64,000 nucleotides of DNA. Origin: Maylandia zebra (Eukaryota; Chordata; Actinopteri; Cichliformes; Cichlidae). This document shows positions 1-12,840 of the stretch, one piece after another. Location of the stretch: NCBI RefSeq assembly GCF_041146795.1, contig NC_135168.1:42221870-42285869 (forward strand), read 5' to 3'. How positions within the stretch are numbered: the stretch's first letter is position 1; every line of letters starts with the position of its first letter. Made by a program: the position numbers and the translations under genes. A model generated the notes under the pieces. That model was given only the letters and a program-made list of their open reading frames with translations, was not told the origin of the DNA and searched no databases.

Positions 1-2613
1 CTCATGAATCCCATCTACACTATTCACTCTGGCCTGTGTTTTTTTTTTTTTCACATGCCTTAGTTTCTGCGTTTATCTCTATCTGGGACATTTTTATTCT
101 CATTTTCTGTCTTCCTTCTTGATTTTTTGCTTATATAGTCGGAGATCATTTCACCTGAAAGTACAAAAGAAAAAAAACGAATTTTGAGCAGGAGTTTCTG
201 GAGTGTGTGCGATCTATGTGTCCTGGGTCAGTGCTAAGAATTAGCCAGCTGACTGCAGATTCATTAGACAGTCTCATATCCTCAGGCTTTGCAACTTCAC
301 CTTCTGTTAGCTTAAGATGGCAGCGAGGCTGTATGACTGCTGAAGAGACACAGCTTGTGAATGAATACAGACATACACACAGTCACAAATCTGGAAAGTC
401 TGTATTATGATGCTTTATCACAAAGCAGCTACTTATCTGGGTTTTAAAGTATCTGATAGAGGCAAATATTTGGGTACATGTTACAGATAATCACATTTCA
501 CACAATCAGAGTCAAAGTTTGGTCGTTATTTACTGCTATTCTATTATTATATAATTTCCAGTAACAATTGGAGCTTGGAAAACAGAACCTCCAACATATT
601 TATTATTAACATTTTTTTATTTGTTCTTCCAAACCAGAAATACAAACAAACTGGTGTGTACAGCAAACGTACTACTGAGCGGGCCACTGTAATTTTCCTG
701 CAAATGTTATATCAGCCACACACACACATACCACATTTATTACGTAACATCATTGTTTGATATTAAAAGAGTTCAGGTCCTGAACTGGCCTGCCTGCAGT
801 CTAGATCTTTCACCAACTAAAATCATTAGGTATATCATGAAATGAAACCACAACAACGAGGACCCAGGACTGTGCAGCTAGAATCTTTTATCAGACAAGA
901 ATGGGACAACATTCCTCTTCCAAAATTCCAACAGCTGGTCTCCTGAGATCCCAGATGTTCACTGAGGATTAAAAAAAGGGACTTTTTTTTCATTTTAAAC
1001 ATTTTCATTTTAAACATTTTCAGTGTTGGGTTTTTAATGTTTTATTGTGTTTTTATTTACATCTTTTTGGGGACTTAGGGTTGTATTTCCTGACAAGTTA
1101 CCCCCAAGTGCTATTTCCCTAAATCTCTTTTGACCTAGCAAATAAACCCAGCTCAACCACGCACACATCAGTCCATTTTCTGCCGCTGTTCTGTGTTCAG
1201 GTCGCGGGGAGATCAGTATAAGCAGAGATGCCCAGACAGCCAGCTCCTCTTCCTCCTTTTCCAGGGAGATGCAGAGTCATTACCAAGCAAGCTGAGAAAT
1301 GAAATCCCTCCAGCTTGTCCTGTGTCAGGCCTGGGGCCTCGCCAGTGTAGGACATGCCTGAAGCACCTCACCCAGGAGGCATCCTGGTCAGATCCCCCAA
1401 ACACTTTAACTGGTTCTTTTCAAATAAACCAAGACAGTTGAGTCCTCAAATTCTGACTGTTTAAACATTTGAACTTAAAACTTAATGACTGAATCTTCAG
1501 CTCCAAAACCAGGTTGTCACATCACACACCTCTTTGAAGGACCAGACAAAACCCTAAAAAAATACATGGTGATAGCTTAGAACTAAAAGTGTCCACACAA
1601 AGCATGTACACGACACACACACATGACTTTGACATAAGCCCAGAGATGTAGTGACAGCCACTGAATTGGGACTGGGTTCAGCAATTACAGCTCCTTTTTG
1701 TACCCCATCTTCCCTCCACTGACACATAAATTAGATACTTGACATCTGCATCAGTTTCTAATGAGAGCGGAGCCACGTGATTTTGGAGAGGGATGGAGAG
1801 GTGCTGTTCGTGCTTTGGAGAGCTGCAGAGTCAGACAGTCACATTACATTTTGGTTTTAGTTTGATTATTGCTGTTGAACATATGGCCTTACAGTGTTTG
1901 TCATCTTTTCATGCTCTTGTGTTTGCCTTTGTTATACCATATTTACATCCAATTACCCACATTCTGGATTTACTGATCCTTTCCTCTGCAGCACAAGGAG
2001 CACAATAAGAAAACAAATCTGAGACAAAGCTTAAGCTTAGGAAAGATTAAAGCAAAGAGCCATCCAAGTGAAATCAATTTCAAGCTTATCTTAAATCGAA
2101 CCAAGGTTAATGCCTCACCTGGCAATTCTTCTGCTGTGGCTAAATTGTATAGGCTGGCAACTTTACTGACTGCAGACAAGCAAAAAAGAAAGTAGGTTTT
2201 TCCGCAGATTTCAGCAGCACATGTATTATAGCCACAAGACCCTCAGTCATTTATACCACGCTGTCAGCGACCTGCCCGTCTTTGATACGATAAAGGTGTG
2301 CATGTGTGTGTCTGTGTCCCTTCAGAGGTACACCTCTACAGAGATGGCACCACTGCATACAGGTCTTTCCTTCAGAAATCCTGTTGTTAAGGTTTCCAGG
2401 TGTGATCGTGAAGTGTGACCAAAGGGATCAAACTGGACGGCTGGAGGCAGAGAAGAGAGGGGGAAGGGTATGAAGGAGGATGACAGACATCAGAGAGGTC
2501 GGTCATAAATGAGAAACACTGGACTTTTGCAGTCTGTCAGATGGACAGAGGAGGTGACATTAGAAACTGTGTCATGCTGTAGTGGTCAGAGATCAAGAAA
2601 CATTAATTCTTCA

Positions 2614-2615
<2 letters not shown>

Positions 2616-2683
<68 letters not shown>
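2616..2683. repeat. (CA)n microsatellite
   Basis: Uninterrupted AC/CA dinucleotide run of about 68 bases. Apparent open frames of poly-Thr/His or Cys/Val across it are artefacts of the repeat. Confidence 0.97.
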
Positions 2684-2685
<2 letters not shown>

Positions 2686-4967
2686 ATATTGTGTTGAAAT
2701 CTTGTTGGTAGGACTATGTGTGTGTGAGTGGCAGGGTGAGTGTCAGCAGTTTGATCTGTTTCCTGTAGTTGGTCGTTGCCCTCCATCTCCCCCATTATCC
2801 TCCACAAGGCATTCCTTCAGGATTTATACCTGCCATTTCTGCTCTGTGGTCGATATTTATGAACTACATTACTGCATTACAGAACGTGTAGCTGCCGTGC
2901 AGTTAAGTCAGGGGAGCCATCGATCCTCTCCTCTGAGCTGCTGAGCCTCAGGGATGAGGGACGGACACAGAGATGTGGTCTAAACACTTTAGAGGGCTTT
3001 CATCTTGGCTCAGGGGTTGCTCTGTAATGTCCCGGCCAGAGAAATAAATATCCTTGAGTCTGCTGCTGGCTGACAGATCTGAGTGCCTACTGCTGCTCAC
3101 TAGTGGCTACAAGAGATACTGCAGTGTTAAGTGTCTTTCCCAGAAACAGTAAAAGCACTCAGGTGGGATTTAAAAAAAAAGATGTTTCAAGGCAACAAAA
3201 GCAAAAACAACCAAAACAGCTGAACAAAACCTAATCTACATCATATACTTGCCACACAGATACATGTGAAATATCTTTACTCTGATAAGCAGCAGAATAA
3301 CAGAAGGCTGAGATGGCTGATTTGTTATAGTTATAGTTGCCTCAAGGCCAATGAGAAGGACTGTAAAATGTATTAGAGTATTAATTTAAAAAGTTCCTCC
3401 CACATTTCAAACTGATTAAATATCACTCGCAGCTATGATCATCAGTGACAGCTAAAAGAGACACAGGAAACTATTTGGATTTCATCTCAGGACAAAGATG
3501 AGTGAGTCAGATAATGAGTAAGCTTTGCGTGGCTCACTTTAACCCCTCGGGCTGCAGCTGTTTAACTGAAAATGACACTGCTGGTCATTCAGAGGACGAG
3601 ACAGGAAGAGGCGATAAAACATGAAGTATAACATGACCAATATTTGAGCACAAGGTTTTGTAGATTTGTATGTTTTGTGAGAGAACCGAGAAAGAGAGGG
3701 AGGGAGGGAGAGTCTGTGGGAAAAGCATGGCAGAGAGAAATGGCAGTTTAATTAGCAGCAAAGGGCTTTAATCAGATAACTGTGATTTGAGCAGTGAAAG
3801 GACTTTAATTAGTTGCTCTTGGCTAGAACAGACCACAGCATGGCCTAGCAGACTACAGTGGACACTGCATGAATGAGAAATAAGAAATGGACTTTGTGGC
3901 ATTAATGGGTTTGGAGCAGGAGGGTGAAGAAGGGAGGAGCGACAGCAGTGGCAAAGCGGAGGGCTGGGGTTGAGGATGTGCATGCTTGGAGGGCTGAGTG
4001 GGGTCAGCAAGGGTAGCGTGACTGGCAGATCGGGACAAGCTGTGGGGGGAAAGGGGATGCTGAGAGCTTTTAAAACGGGAATATCGGAGGGTGGAGTGGT
4101 GGAAGATGGGGATTATAGGAAAGAAGGCTTTTTAGATTAGGTTAAAGGGCAAGGATGGGAAGAGGAAATTTGAGATTTAGGGTTAGGGGGTTAATCATGA
4201 TCATGATAATTTCTATGATTAGAATTGACATCCCACTTGTTTCTTTTGGTAAGTAATAATGGTTTGGCTTAAATGTTGAATATGAGACACATTTTCAGGA
4301 TTATGATAGACCAAAATCTTTCTATTCCCCAACATGACCTAATGTCAGTTAACATGAGTGCATGACCTCCACAAAATGACTTCATCAGGTTATTATGAAA
4401 TGCAATATTTGTTCTTCTCATTTCAAAAGCTGATAACTTTGCTTATTTTGTATGTTTAGTGCAGTTTGGTGGAAGGCTTGTGGTGACAAACAGAGCTGTG
4501 AGACAAGAAAAGAAAACTAACGAAGAATTAGGGCGAAAAATGAAAACTGAGCAAAAAGTTAAAGGTCAAGTAAACGTAACAGGGATCAAATCTGCATCAC
4601 ATAGTTACTGGTGCCGCTTTAAATATCCTTACGGTATGATTGAACAGAGGCCAGCTGTAATCCAAGTTGATCCTAAATTGGCTACAGACACAACTTGATC
4701 AATAATACAAACTAAGGATCAGACTTGCAGTAACGTCAGACTAAGGTTATTCATACGTAGACGTCCCGTCAGTGTCACTGACAGACAATGAGGTGAGACA
4801 GCTGCCAGCTGAGGGGACAAGACAAGCACTTAGAATACACTTAATTAGGCATGGAAAGACTAAACCTACTTGTACTTTCTTCTTTTCTCTTTTATGTCCC
4901 TCAGATTTGATCTCTCCTAACAGATTTTCCATGTCTCGAGCTGTCTTTTATATTTACATTTGATATA

Positions 4968-5250
4968 TGGTAAATAGATTGGTTCTTTTACCCTACCTGA
5001 GCACTCAAAGAACTTTATACAACATACCCCATTCACACCATTTATACAAGCATTTTTTTCTATGCTTAAGTGATTTCTGTCTAACAGTCACTCTGATGGA
5101 TGCAACTTGGAGCTAGTTTCTTGCTAAGAATATTTATTGTACAGGCTAGACCAGCCAGGGATCGAACCACCAGCCTTTCAAATAGCAGATGAAAAACTTA
5201 GTAAATGACCTGGAGGAAATGACTTACCTCCTGAGCCACTGCCACCCCCA
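4968..5250 (-). repeat. Decayed fish retroposon tail
   Basis: The segment follows the pattern 'gcactcaaagaactttatac ... cattcacac ... cagggatcgaacc ... ctgagccactgccacc', which is shared with interspersed repeats very common in fish genomes. A related copy is at 24981-25240, and a different but similar family is at 47021-47326. Orientation is tentative. Family assignment is from memory of fish repeats and was not computed. Confidence 0.55.
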
Positions 5251-8200
5251 TTTAAACTGTTCTATTTATATCCAGCATTTTGGCTAGTTATAGCAGGACA
5301 AATGGTGGAACTAATTGCATTGATAGCTCTGCCCCGGCAATTAATGCAGTGCGGTAATTCGTAATATTATTAGTTCCACCTCTGTCTGGCAAATCAAAGT
5401 GTCAACTGTCTAAAAGGTGTAAAGAAAAAGCTTCCTTTATGACTAATGGGGTGAAATATTCAAAAATGAAGCTGGGGAGAGGAAAGAAGGAAAAAAATGA
5501 AGGCTGAGGGATGTAAAGTAAAAACCACAGACGAGTGTGGCAAACAGCAAAAACAGATTCAGCCCAGGAGAAAGAAAACGTGTATAAGGTTGACGTGGAT
5601 GAGCCAGGACAGTGCTGTCTGACACACACGGTAACTACTCTTGCCTTTTTCCTTTCGGCTGAATGCAAATGCTTGGACTTCACCACACTTGCAGACTTGC
5701 ATAGGTGCCTTGCTTATTTGCAAAGACGTTTGATTTTTTTTTTCCCATTCTTGTTCTGTTTAGTTTAGTTTAGTGGTGCATTGGATTTTATTTTGCACAT
5801 GCAGAACCATTTCTATTTAAGAAAATTACAGTGTTTCTGTGTTTAAAGACATATATATTATTTTATTTTGCAGGTAGCTGTAAAAGAATAATTGATTTGC
5901 TTGTCGACCACAGTGTTATTCATTGCTGTGAACCTTAACTGACTATGCACAATTTTTCAATATATGCAGGCATTCAATTAAGCACCAGTCGGATAAATAA
6001 TCATGAACATATAAAGTTCCACCTCACACTGCATTTCATTACCCGAACAGTGAACATGTCACTGACCAAATCCATGAGGGTTCAGCCTCGACTCTGTCTA
6101 AATTCTGTGTTTTCTTTCCTTTCACAAACGTAGACGAGGCAGAAAGTGACTAAAAGCTGTAGGGCGACAATGTTTCCCATGTTCGGTGCTCTTTTAGAGA
6201 GTAAACAGTGACTGGGATGTCACTTAGATTTGGCGTGGTTTGCAGACATCAGCTGACTGATTTTGACACTACAGAGCAATGCACTCCTGTCGTGCACCTG
6301 ACTAATTCCTGCCTCCGTGCAGATGCTCCGCGTCTATGAACTAATCCCATTTTACTTTCCTTTTCTCCACCTGACTTTCTCACTCTGCTGGGTTTATGTG
6401 GGTGTGTTATAATCTGCTGTGTAGTCTTGCATTAGTATTTATAGAGTATCGGTGCTCTAATACTCGCACTCACCTGCTCTACCAAATGCAGGCAAAAACT
6501 TTCCTTCATATAACAATTTGAAATGATTGCTGATTAAAAAAGTTTAAAAACCTTACATTGTGTAATGGCTTCTATGTAGTCTGACTTTATGTTATATCAC
6601 TTACAATGTGTGCTGAAGTCTAATATACTGTATTATAATGCAGTTATTACATAGCTGTATATATTACACTGTTTCCTTAACCTTGGAACGGTTGTTGTAA
6701 TAATTGGAGCCTTGTTGAAATGAGGTTACAAAATATTAAAATCTGACAACATTTAATATTTAGTTTCCCATATGAGGCTAGAAAATCATCAGTCAACATT
6801 TTTATCACATGCTTCCAATGAAATGGGATTTCATTAGATATCCTTTCTGGAAACCTAAATCATTTAAAACTTACATTAACCAATAATTGACAAAGGTCAC
6901 AGGTTGGTATTATGCCTTTGGAGATTCGCTCTGGAAAATACCTGCAAGTATTTGTTTTTTGTCCAGCATCTTGCCTGCAGAATGTCACCAGGAAACAACG
7001 CGCTGTTTTTAAGCTGTTGGATAAAAAAAAAGAAAAGAAAAGAAAAAAGAAGAATCTGCAACAGGAAAAAAGACAGAAAAAGTTATTAATAATCAAAAAT
7101 TAAATCTGAAAAAGACAAAATGAAAGGGAATGAAGGGAAAAAAAGAAAGATCTCCTGTTTCTCTCCAGTCTCAGGCGAAGGGTGAAGACTGCTTTTCTTT
7201 ACATCTTGCGAAATTAGAAAAATCTTCTCTTTTCTTCCTCAGCGACACTCCCTCACAACATCCCATCTATTTTGGAGCTTTATAGCATTTCATGGTCAGC
7301 TGATCTGACTGCATATTAGTTGTCCATATCTCTTTAACTTTACCAGTCACACTGCCTCTGTCTCTCTCTCTCTAACAAAGCCTTTCTTTCTTATTCTTTT
7401 AGGGTCTTCCATTGACCCATTTTAGGCACTTAGTAATTGAAGCTTTCCCCAGGCAAGCCCCAACAACAGCCTCGCTTGACTTCACTCATCAATGAAAAAC
7501 CTAATTGAGCTTAAAATTGAGGCCCGAGCCACTGCACTCATCTTTAGCCTCTTGGCCTCTTACCTGCCAACTTCGAACATACAAGGTACTTTGCAGTTTA
7601 ACAATTAACATCACATACTGTATCAGAGTTACTGGCCCCACTTTAACATTAAACTGATACATTAGTTGCAATTTGGTCTGGACAAGGAAAGCATAGTCAC
7701 AAATATACAGGCAAGCAAAATAAACTATCTTATGCTGTCACATAATTGCACTGTTCACTGGTTAACTAATCTTGGCAAAAAGCAAATATAGCAGCAGTTC
7801 CTATTATTTTAATCACATGTGTCAACAGCAAACTGATACAAGCACATTTTATGCTGTTGAATATTCAATACATGCATGCACATATGAACACAGTTACATA
7901 AGATATTAAAGGACAAATAATGCAAAAGTCTGCTGTGCCCATCCTGGTATTTAGGTGTCTCATGAACAGGATTCTGTGCATTAAAGATGATTTTATAAAA
8001 TTTGTAGAAAAGAAGAAAAACCCCACTTTGGATGTAGATTTTATGCTTTTATGTTATATTCAGAACTGGAGCTTAAAGATTTTATTCCCTAAACTAAGAT
8101 ACAAATTAAAGATGTTGTTTCAAGAAGTAAATGAACCCCAATTTCACTTACAGGCATCCAAAACCAACCATTCCATTATTGTTCCTTTAAGGACCAGGCA

Positions 8201-8881
8201 GTAGTCAATCATAGGTCTTGGGTGCTCCAGAATAATTTCAGTGCAATTCCATGCAGTGCTGCTGTGCGTTAATGGCTTTGCATTATATGATTTGGGCAGA
8301 CTCTGCAGCCTTCAAGACTCTATTATTGAGTCGCTAATGCTTTAAGCTGCCTGAACATTGTTATGGTTGCAAAATCAATTAAGTGACTAAATAGGTCATT
8401 TACAGCTCAGTGCTGAAAATGTGCGTGTAGGTGAGTGCTGCATCTTTCTCTCAGGGGATAATTGTCTGAGGTAGGGATATTTGAGTTGTTCATTTTTTTT
8501 TAAAAGAAATGTTCCTAATTTTCACAAAACCCGCGTCAAACACTGAATAGGAGAGTTTTATGAATGTTTTTTTCTGTACGACCCTTACGCTCCTAGAGCC
8601 ATATTCGAAACCATTTAATTATTCCAGACCTATCACCTCTGAGTCACTCTGAGTCAGATCGCAAGGTTTGACCCTTAGGTGTGCGTGTTTGTGTGCGCGC
8701 GCAAGCGTGTGGGACGCAGTGCCGGGGGAGGCAGGGGGAGGCGGGACGTGCAGAAGTTGTCCATGTCGGCAGAGCGCACCAACCTCTCCGCGTTCGGGAG
8801 CGCAAAGGAAAAAGATGCTCTAATCTTGAGGCTTCACAGACATCTGCAGCAGATTATTACGAGAAGTCATTGTTCAGCATC

Positions 8882-8922
8882 GCTATTTATATCCAAAAAA
8901 CTCGCGAAGCGCCGATGTCTCC
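8882..8922 (+). promoter_or_regulatory. 5' leader of chrna6 with a short overlapping upstream ORF and a TATA-like stretch
   Basis: A CpG- and purine-rich leader precedes the chosen start. A TATTTATA-like stretch lies at 8884-8891. An upstream ATG at 8915 opens a three-codon frame (Met-Ser-Pro) whose TGA at 8924-8926 overlaps the main ATG at 8923 in the arrangement ATGA. Whether the TATA-like stretch is used depends on the true transcription start, which cannot be read from sequence; using it would leave a very short 5' UTR. Confidence 0.35.
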
Positions 8923-8980
8923 ATGAATCTCTTCGGGAAACTAACAAACATCCTCCTGCTGGTGATCCTCGCAGCGCAAG
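8923..8980 (+). CDS. chrna6: chrna6 exon 1 (signal peptide)
   Basis: Encodes [19 protein letters not shown] plus the first base of a Gly codon (phase 1), a typical hydrophobic signal peptide, followed by donor gtagga at 8981. The next in-phase exon completes Gly and gives the Cys-Phe-Ser-Ser start of the mature region. Joining over a 12.1-kb intron is inferred from phase and family structure; no transcript is available to confirm it. Confidence 0.72.
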
Positions 8981-11900
8981 GTAGGACACGGCGCTCCGTG
9001 CATCGCTGAAAGTGCCTCTTACTCAGTACTTTTAAACCATCACTTTCTGTGTTTTCCTTACTTGTCATGTCAGTTTTAAGTATTTTTGGCTGCCAAACTG
9101 ACCTCGAGTTGACTCCTTTGTGCGCTTCTCAGTGACAAGAAACTGCATCTCTTTTCAGTCCAGATAGGAAGATCCATTAAAGCCAGTCAGGATAAAGGCA
9201 GAGCAACCCAAACTTTACCTCAGTTTATCAACCCAGTTAATTTGTATTTGGGCACGCATGCACGCTGATGTTGTCAAATCGCTGAAATGGCGAAACAGTG
9301 AACAGCCATATTCTTCTCAAATTCCTCTGGGGCACCAGTAGCGCACATCTTACAAAACAAGACCGTTTTGCTTTGTTCTTTTTTGCGTTTAACGTACTTG
9401 TTTCACACTACTTCACGACACAGGGCACAACATTTGTCCATGGGAAATTGTTCCCAGCCAATAACAAATCCCACGTGCCTGTGAAATATAATACCCCGTG
9501 CTTTTCGAACTTGTGGAGTCACTGTTATGCTGCAGAGAGTGAGAACAGTGGGATGTAAGCACACTGTATAATTGTTAGATTTTAGTCTACACATCGGGTT
9601 TGGTTACTTTTTATATAAGGTTGATGACTTAGAGCTTAACATGTCAGCATGTAGCTCACATTGACCATCAATGCCAAAAGTGACGCAACATAGGGGTGAC
9701 AAACTGCTCGGTAAGTGTCCATACAGATTTCATCCCTGGTTTCACAAGGTGTGAAGGGCTTGGGGACTTCTGCAGAGTTCAGAGGTCAAGATTCAGACTA
9801 GCACCACAACACTGCACAGGCAAGCAGATGGTTGCCTGGGGTAATTACTATAAGTAACCTTGGTACTTAAAAAATGGACTAGAATTGACCAACAAAACTA
9901 AAATTTTCCTTATGCTTTAATAATAATCAAACTACTAGTTTGTCTGCACTTTGCTTTTCTCTATGTGCAACCCATTTCTTTATTTTCTTGTATTTAAAAT
10001 CACCTGTGCACACATTTTCTTTTTGCTTCTGCCTTTGGGTTGTGTAAGGCTGTCAGTCTTTTGTGTGCTTTAGAATAGTGGGGTCTTTGAGTAGCTCCTT
10101 GGGGAACCAGAGAAAAAACAAAGAGTAGATAAATGCTCTAAAGAGGAAGCTTTGTGTCGTATTCCCATGTAACTTGATGGTTATTTTAATCTTAAGTTTT
10201 CTCCCATTCACTTCCACAAATATAGACACGCTTCTTCAGAGAGTGTCTTCACCAATGGGAACACCTTTAATGGGGATGTGTGTGTGGGATAAAATAAATG
10301 ATAAAAAAAGCTGCAGTGCCTTCATTTCATACTTAAATGGTAATTTTTTTTCACTTCACACAAAAATCACAATCATATATTTAGTGGTTTATATTTAGTT
10401 TCCAGACTGGAAAAACAAAGGCAGTGGGAAAGATCTTAAAACCAAAAGCTTCATTCTATCTGAAGGCCACCAGATGGCGATAGCTGTGGTGCTGCAGTTA
10501 TTTCTGTCTTTATCCGACTGCATCCATTCTGTTAAAGTTTGAAGCCGCTACTTTCCTGCTGAGTCTATGGGCTTGGCCACACACTTTCGGTTATACATTT
10601 ATACACAACAGTGGCAGCACAGATAAAAAATTTTACAGTTTGAATAATGTTTATGTGCTGTGCCGCCATCTTGGTTAAGTTGGGTTTGGTGGGGATCTTT
10701 CGACTTTTCGATTTGGAAATCCATTCCAGTAAAACATTCCAGCTGGGAACTCAGAAATTTCCACTTGGTTTGGAATGACTATTAAAATGAGACTTCAGAA
10801 ACCAGTGGCTAATGTTAAAGGATCTATAATATTTATGACTATCAGTAGTTTAGTTGGAGTTAAAGTTTTAATGGCTAATTTAATTAGATTTTATATTGAC
10901 TAACAAACTAAACTGAGAAGCAACTTTTTGAGTGAATGTTTTTAAATACTGAAATATAAAATTGTAAATACATTTTGTTTTAGCCTTAACTAAAGCTAGC
11001 TGGGACTATTTCGCCAGATAGCTTTTTCAGTTAGGCAACATTTGGCTGGTTGGTTAGAGGACAGAAATTCAAATTCAGATCTTAGGTAGTTAATGATATG
11101 TAGATAATAGGTTTTTATTTTTTCTACTGGTCACCTCCAGCCTTAATAGAAGTCATTTCTCGTGATAAACACCCAAATATTCCTTGAGGTATTCCAGATA
11201 TCCCAATTGCTTTCCTGGGAATGGGCGGCTGAACATGCATCCTTCCTACAGACACTAGGAGGAGGAGTAATTAAATTGTTGTTTTTTTCATTTCAAAGTC
11301 CTGAGTGTGGTGGGGAGTTTGCTCCACATGTGGCACCTGGAGTCCTCCCTGGGGATCTGCACTAAGTGCCTTTGTACTGTCATGCTCTAGTCATCCTGTG
11401 TAGCAACCTAACACAGACTCACAGTTAAGGAGAAGGGATGTGTTTCTGTAAGACACATAAAGTCCCTCAATTGTCTCTTTTTATGCCTCCCTCTGTCCTG
11501 TCATTCCCTTCAGCTGGAGAGATTTGCTACAGCCAGCAGCCTTGCTGCTTTGCCCTTGAACTGAATGAATTTCAAAACAGTGCCTTAAAAGGATGACAGT
11601 GTCAGTGCTCTCATATCAGAGCACATTTTGCTCTAGTGAGAGGAAATCCACTTTATATTGTTACTAGTTGTGAGGCGGTTACCTTGAAAACCAGGAGGGT
11701 TTTGGCCTCACCTTTTCTATCCCCCTAATTTGTCCTCCAGCTCCCCTCTCCTCCACAATCCTTCACTGGCTCGGTGGTCTTTTCTACGGGTATGAACAGG
11801 AGCTGTGCATGCAGATAAGTGCCTAAAAACACACACAGATTGTACAAACACTCCCAGTGGGGGTCCGATTAGTGAGCTACAGAAGGTATTGTTTCCTGCT

Positions 11901-12749
11901 ATCCAGGATCGGCCCTCATAACAGAGGAAAAGCTGATCCTGCCGTTCATGGGATTGGGGTATTTTAGTCAGAAATAGAATCATGTTGAAGTCGCTTGGAG
12001 GTAAGGAATGAGAAATCTGTACGGCATGGGGATTTAGTTGGAGTTATGACATTCAAAATAAAGCCACTGCCTGTGGAATATCGATTGTGGTGCACATCAG
12101 CATATTTTAGAGCAGGATGGGCTGCTATACCTTAGAGACTGAGTGATAAGGGTGAGTGAAACCGCGTGATGCATTTCCCTTCAGCATCTCCACAAATTGC
12201 TGAGAGAGATGTCCAGCCACGCTCGCATTATACTGACCCACTCCGCATTATGTTTCAGCCTTGACCCTTCATCTCACTGTACTGTGCTTTTTAATGGGTT
12301 GACAGCGTAGAGGCCAAGAGAGCCAGAAAACTAGTTATTCAAAAGTGTAGCGTGGCAACAATCAGAGTTTTTTCCCCCAATCTGAGCATTAGAAATGGTT
12401 TATATTAAGCCACCCTACTCTGTAGCACTTATCTAAGTCTGCTTATATGAAGTTGTCTGCTTTGCATCGCAGCATCATCAAGCGTATTTGCTCCTCTCGC
12501 AGACTTAAATGCTCGTCTGAGATTCCCTTGGAAATACAGAGCTGCTCTCCGGTTTCCCTCCATGAAGCAATATAGTTGCATTAAAATCTGACAGGCAATC
12601 AGTGTGCATGTGTGTGTAAGTATGTGGCTTAAGGGCTGTGTGGTGGCTTGAGGATCCTCTTAACACGATTGTCATGTGATTATTGCCACCAAACTCCAGT
12701 TACTTAGCTCCTACACATGCTGTGTAGACACCCTTATTACGCCCCCTAT

Positions 12750-12840
<91 letters not shown>

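Larger units (their letters stand above)
1..8650. other. Upstream non-coding region, no gene recognised
   Basis: I see no exon with both splice signals and recognisable protein similarity in this stretch. Open frames are short and uneven. It holds a (CA)n microsatellite at 2616-2683, a decayed retroposon tail at about 4968-5250, and AT-rich sequence. The last few hundred bases before 8650 may hold cis-regulatory sequence for the downstream receptor gene, but no specific site could be assigned. Confidence 0.5.
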
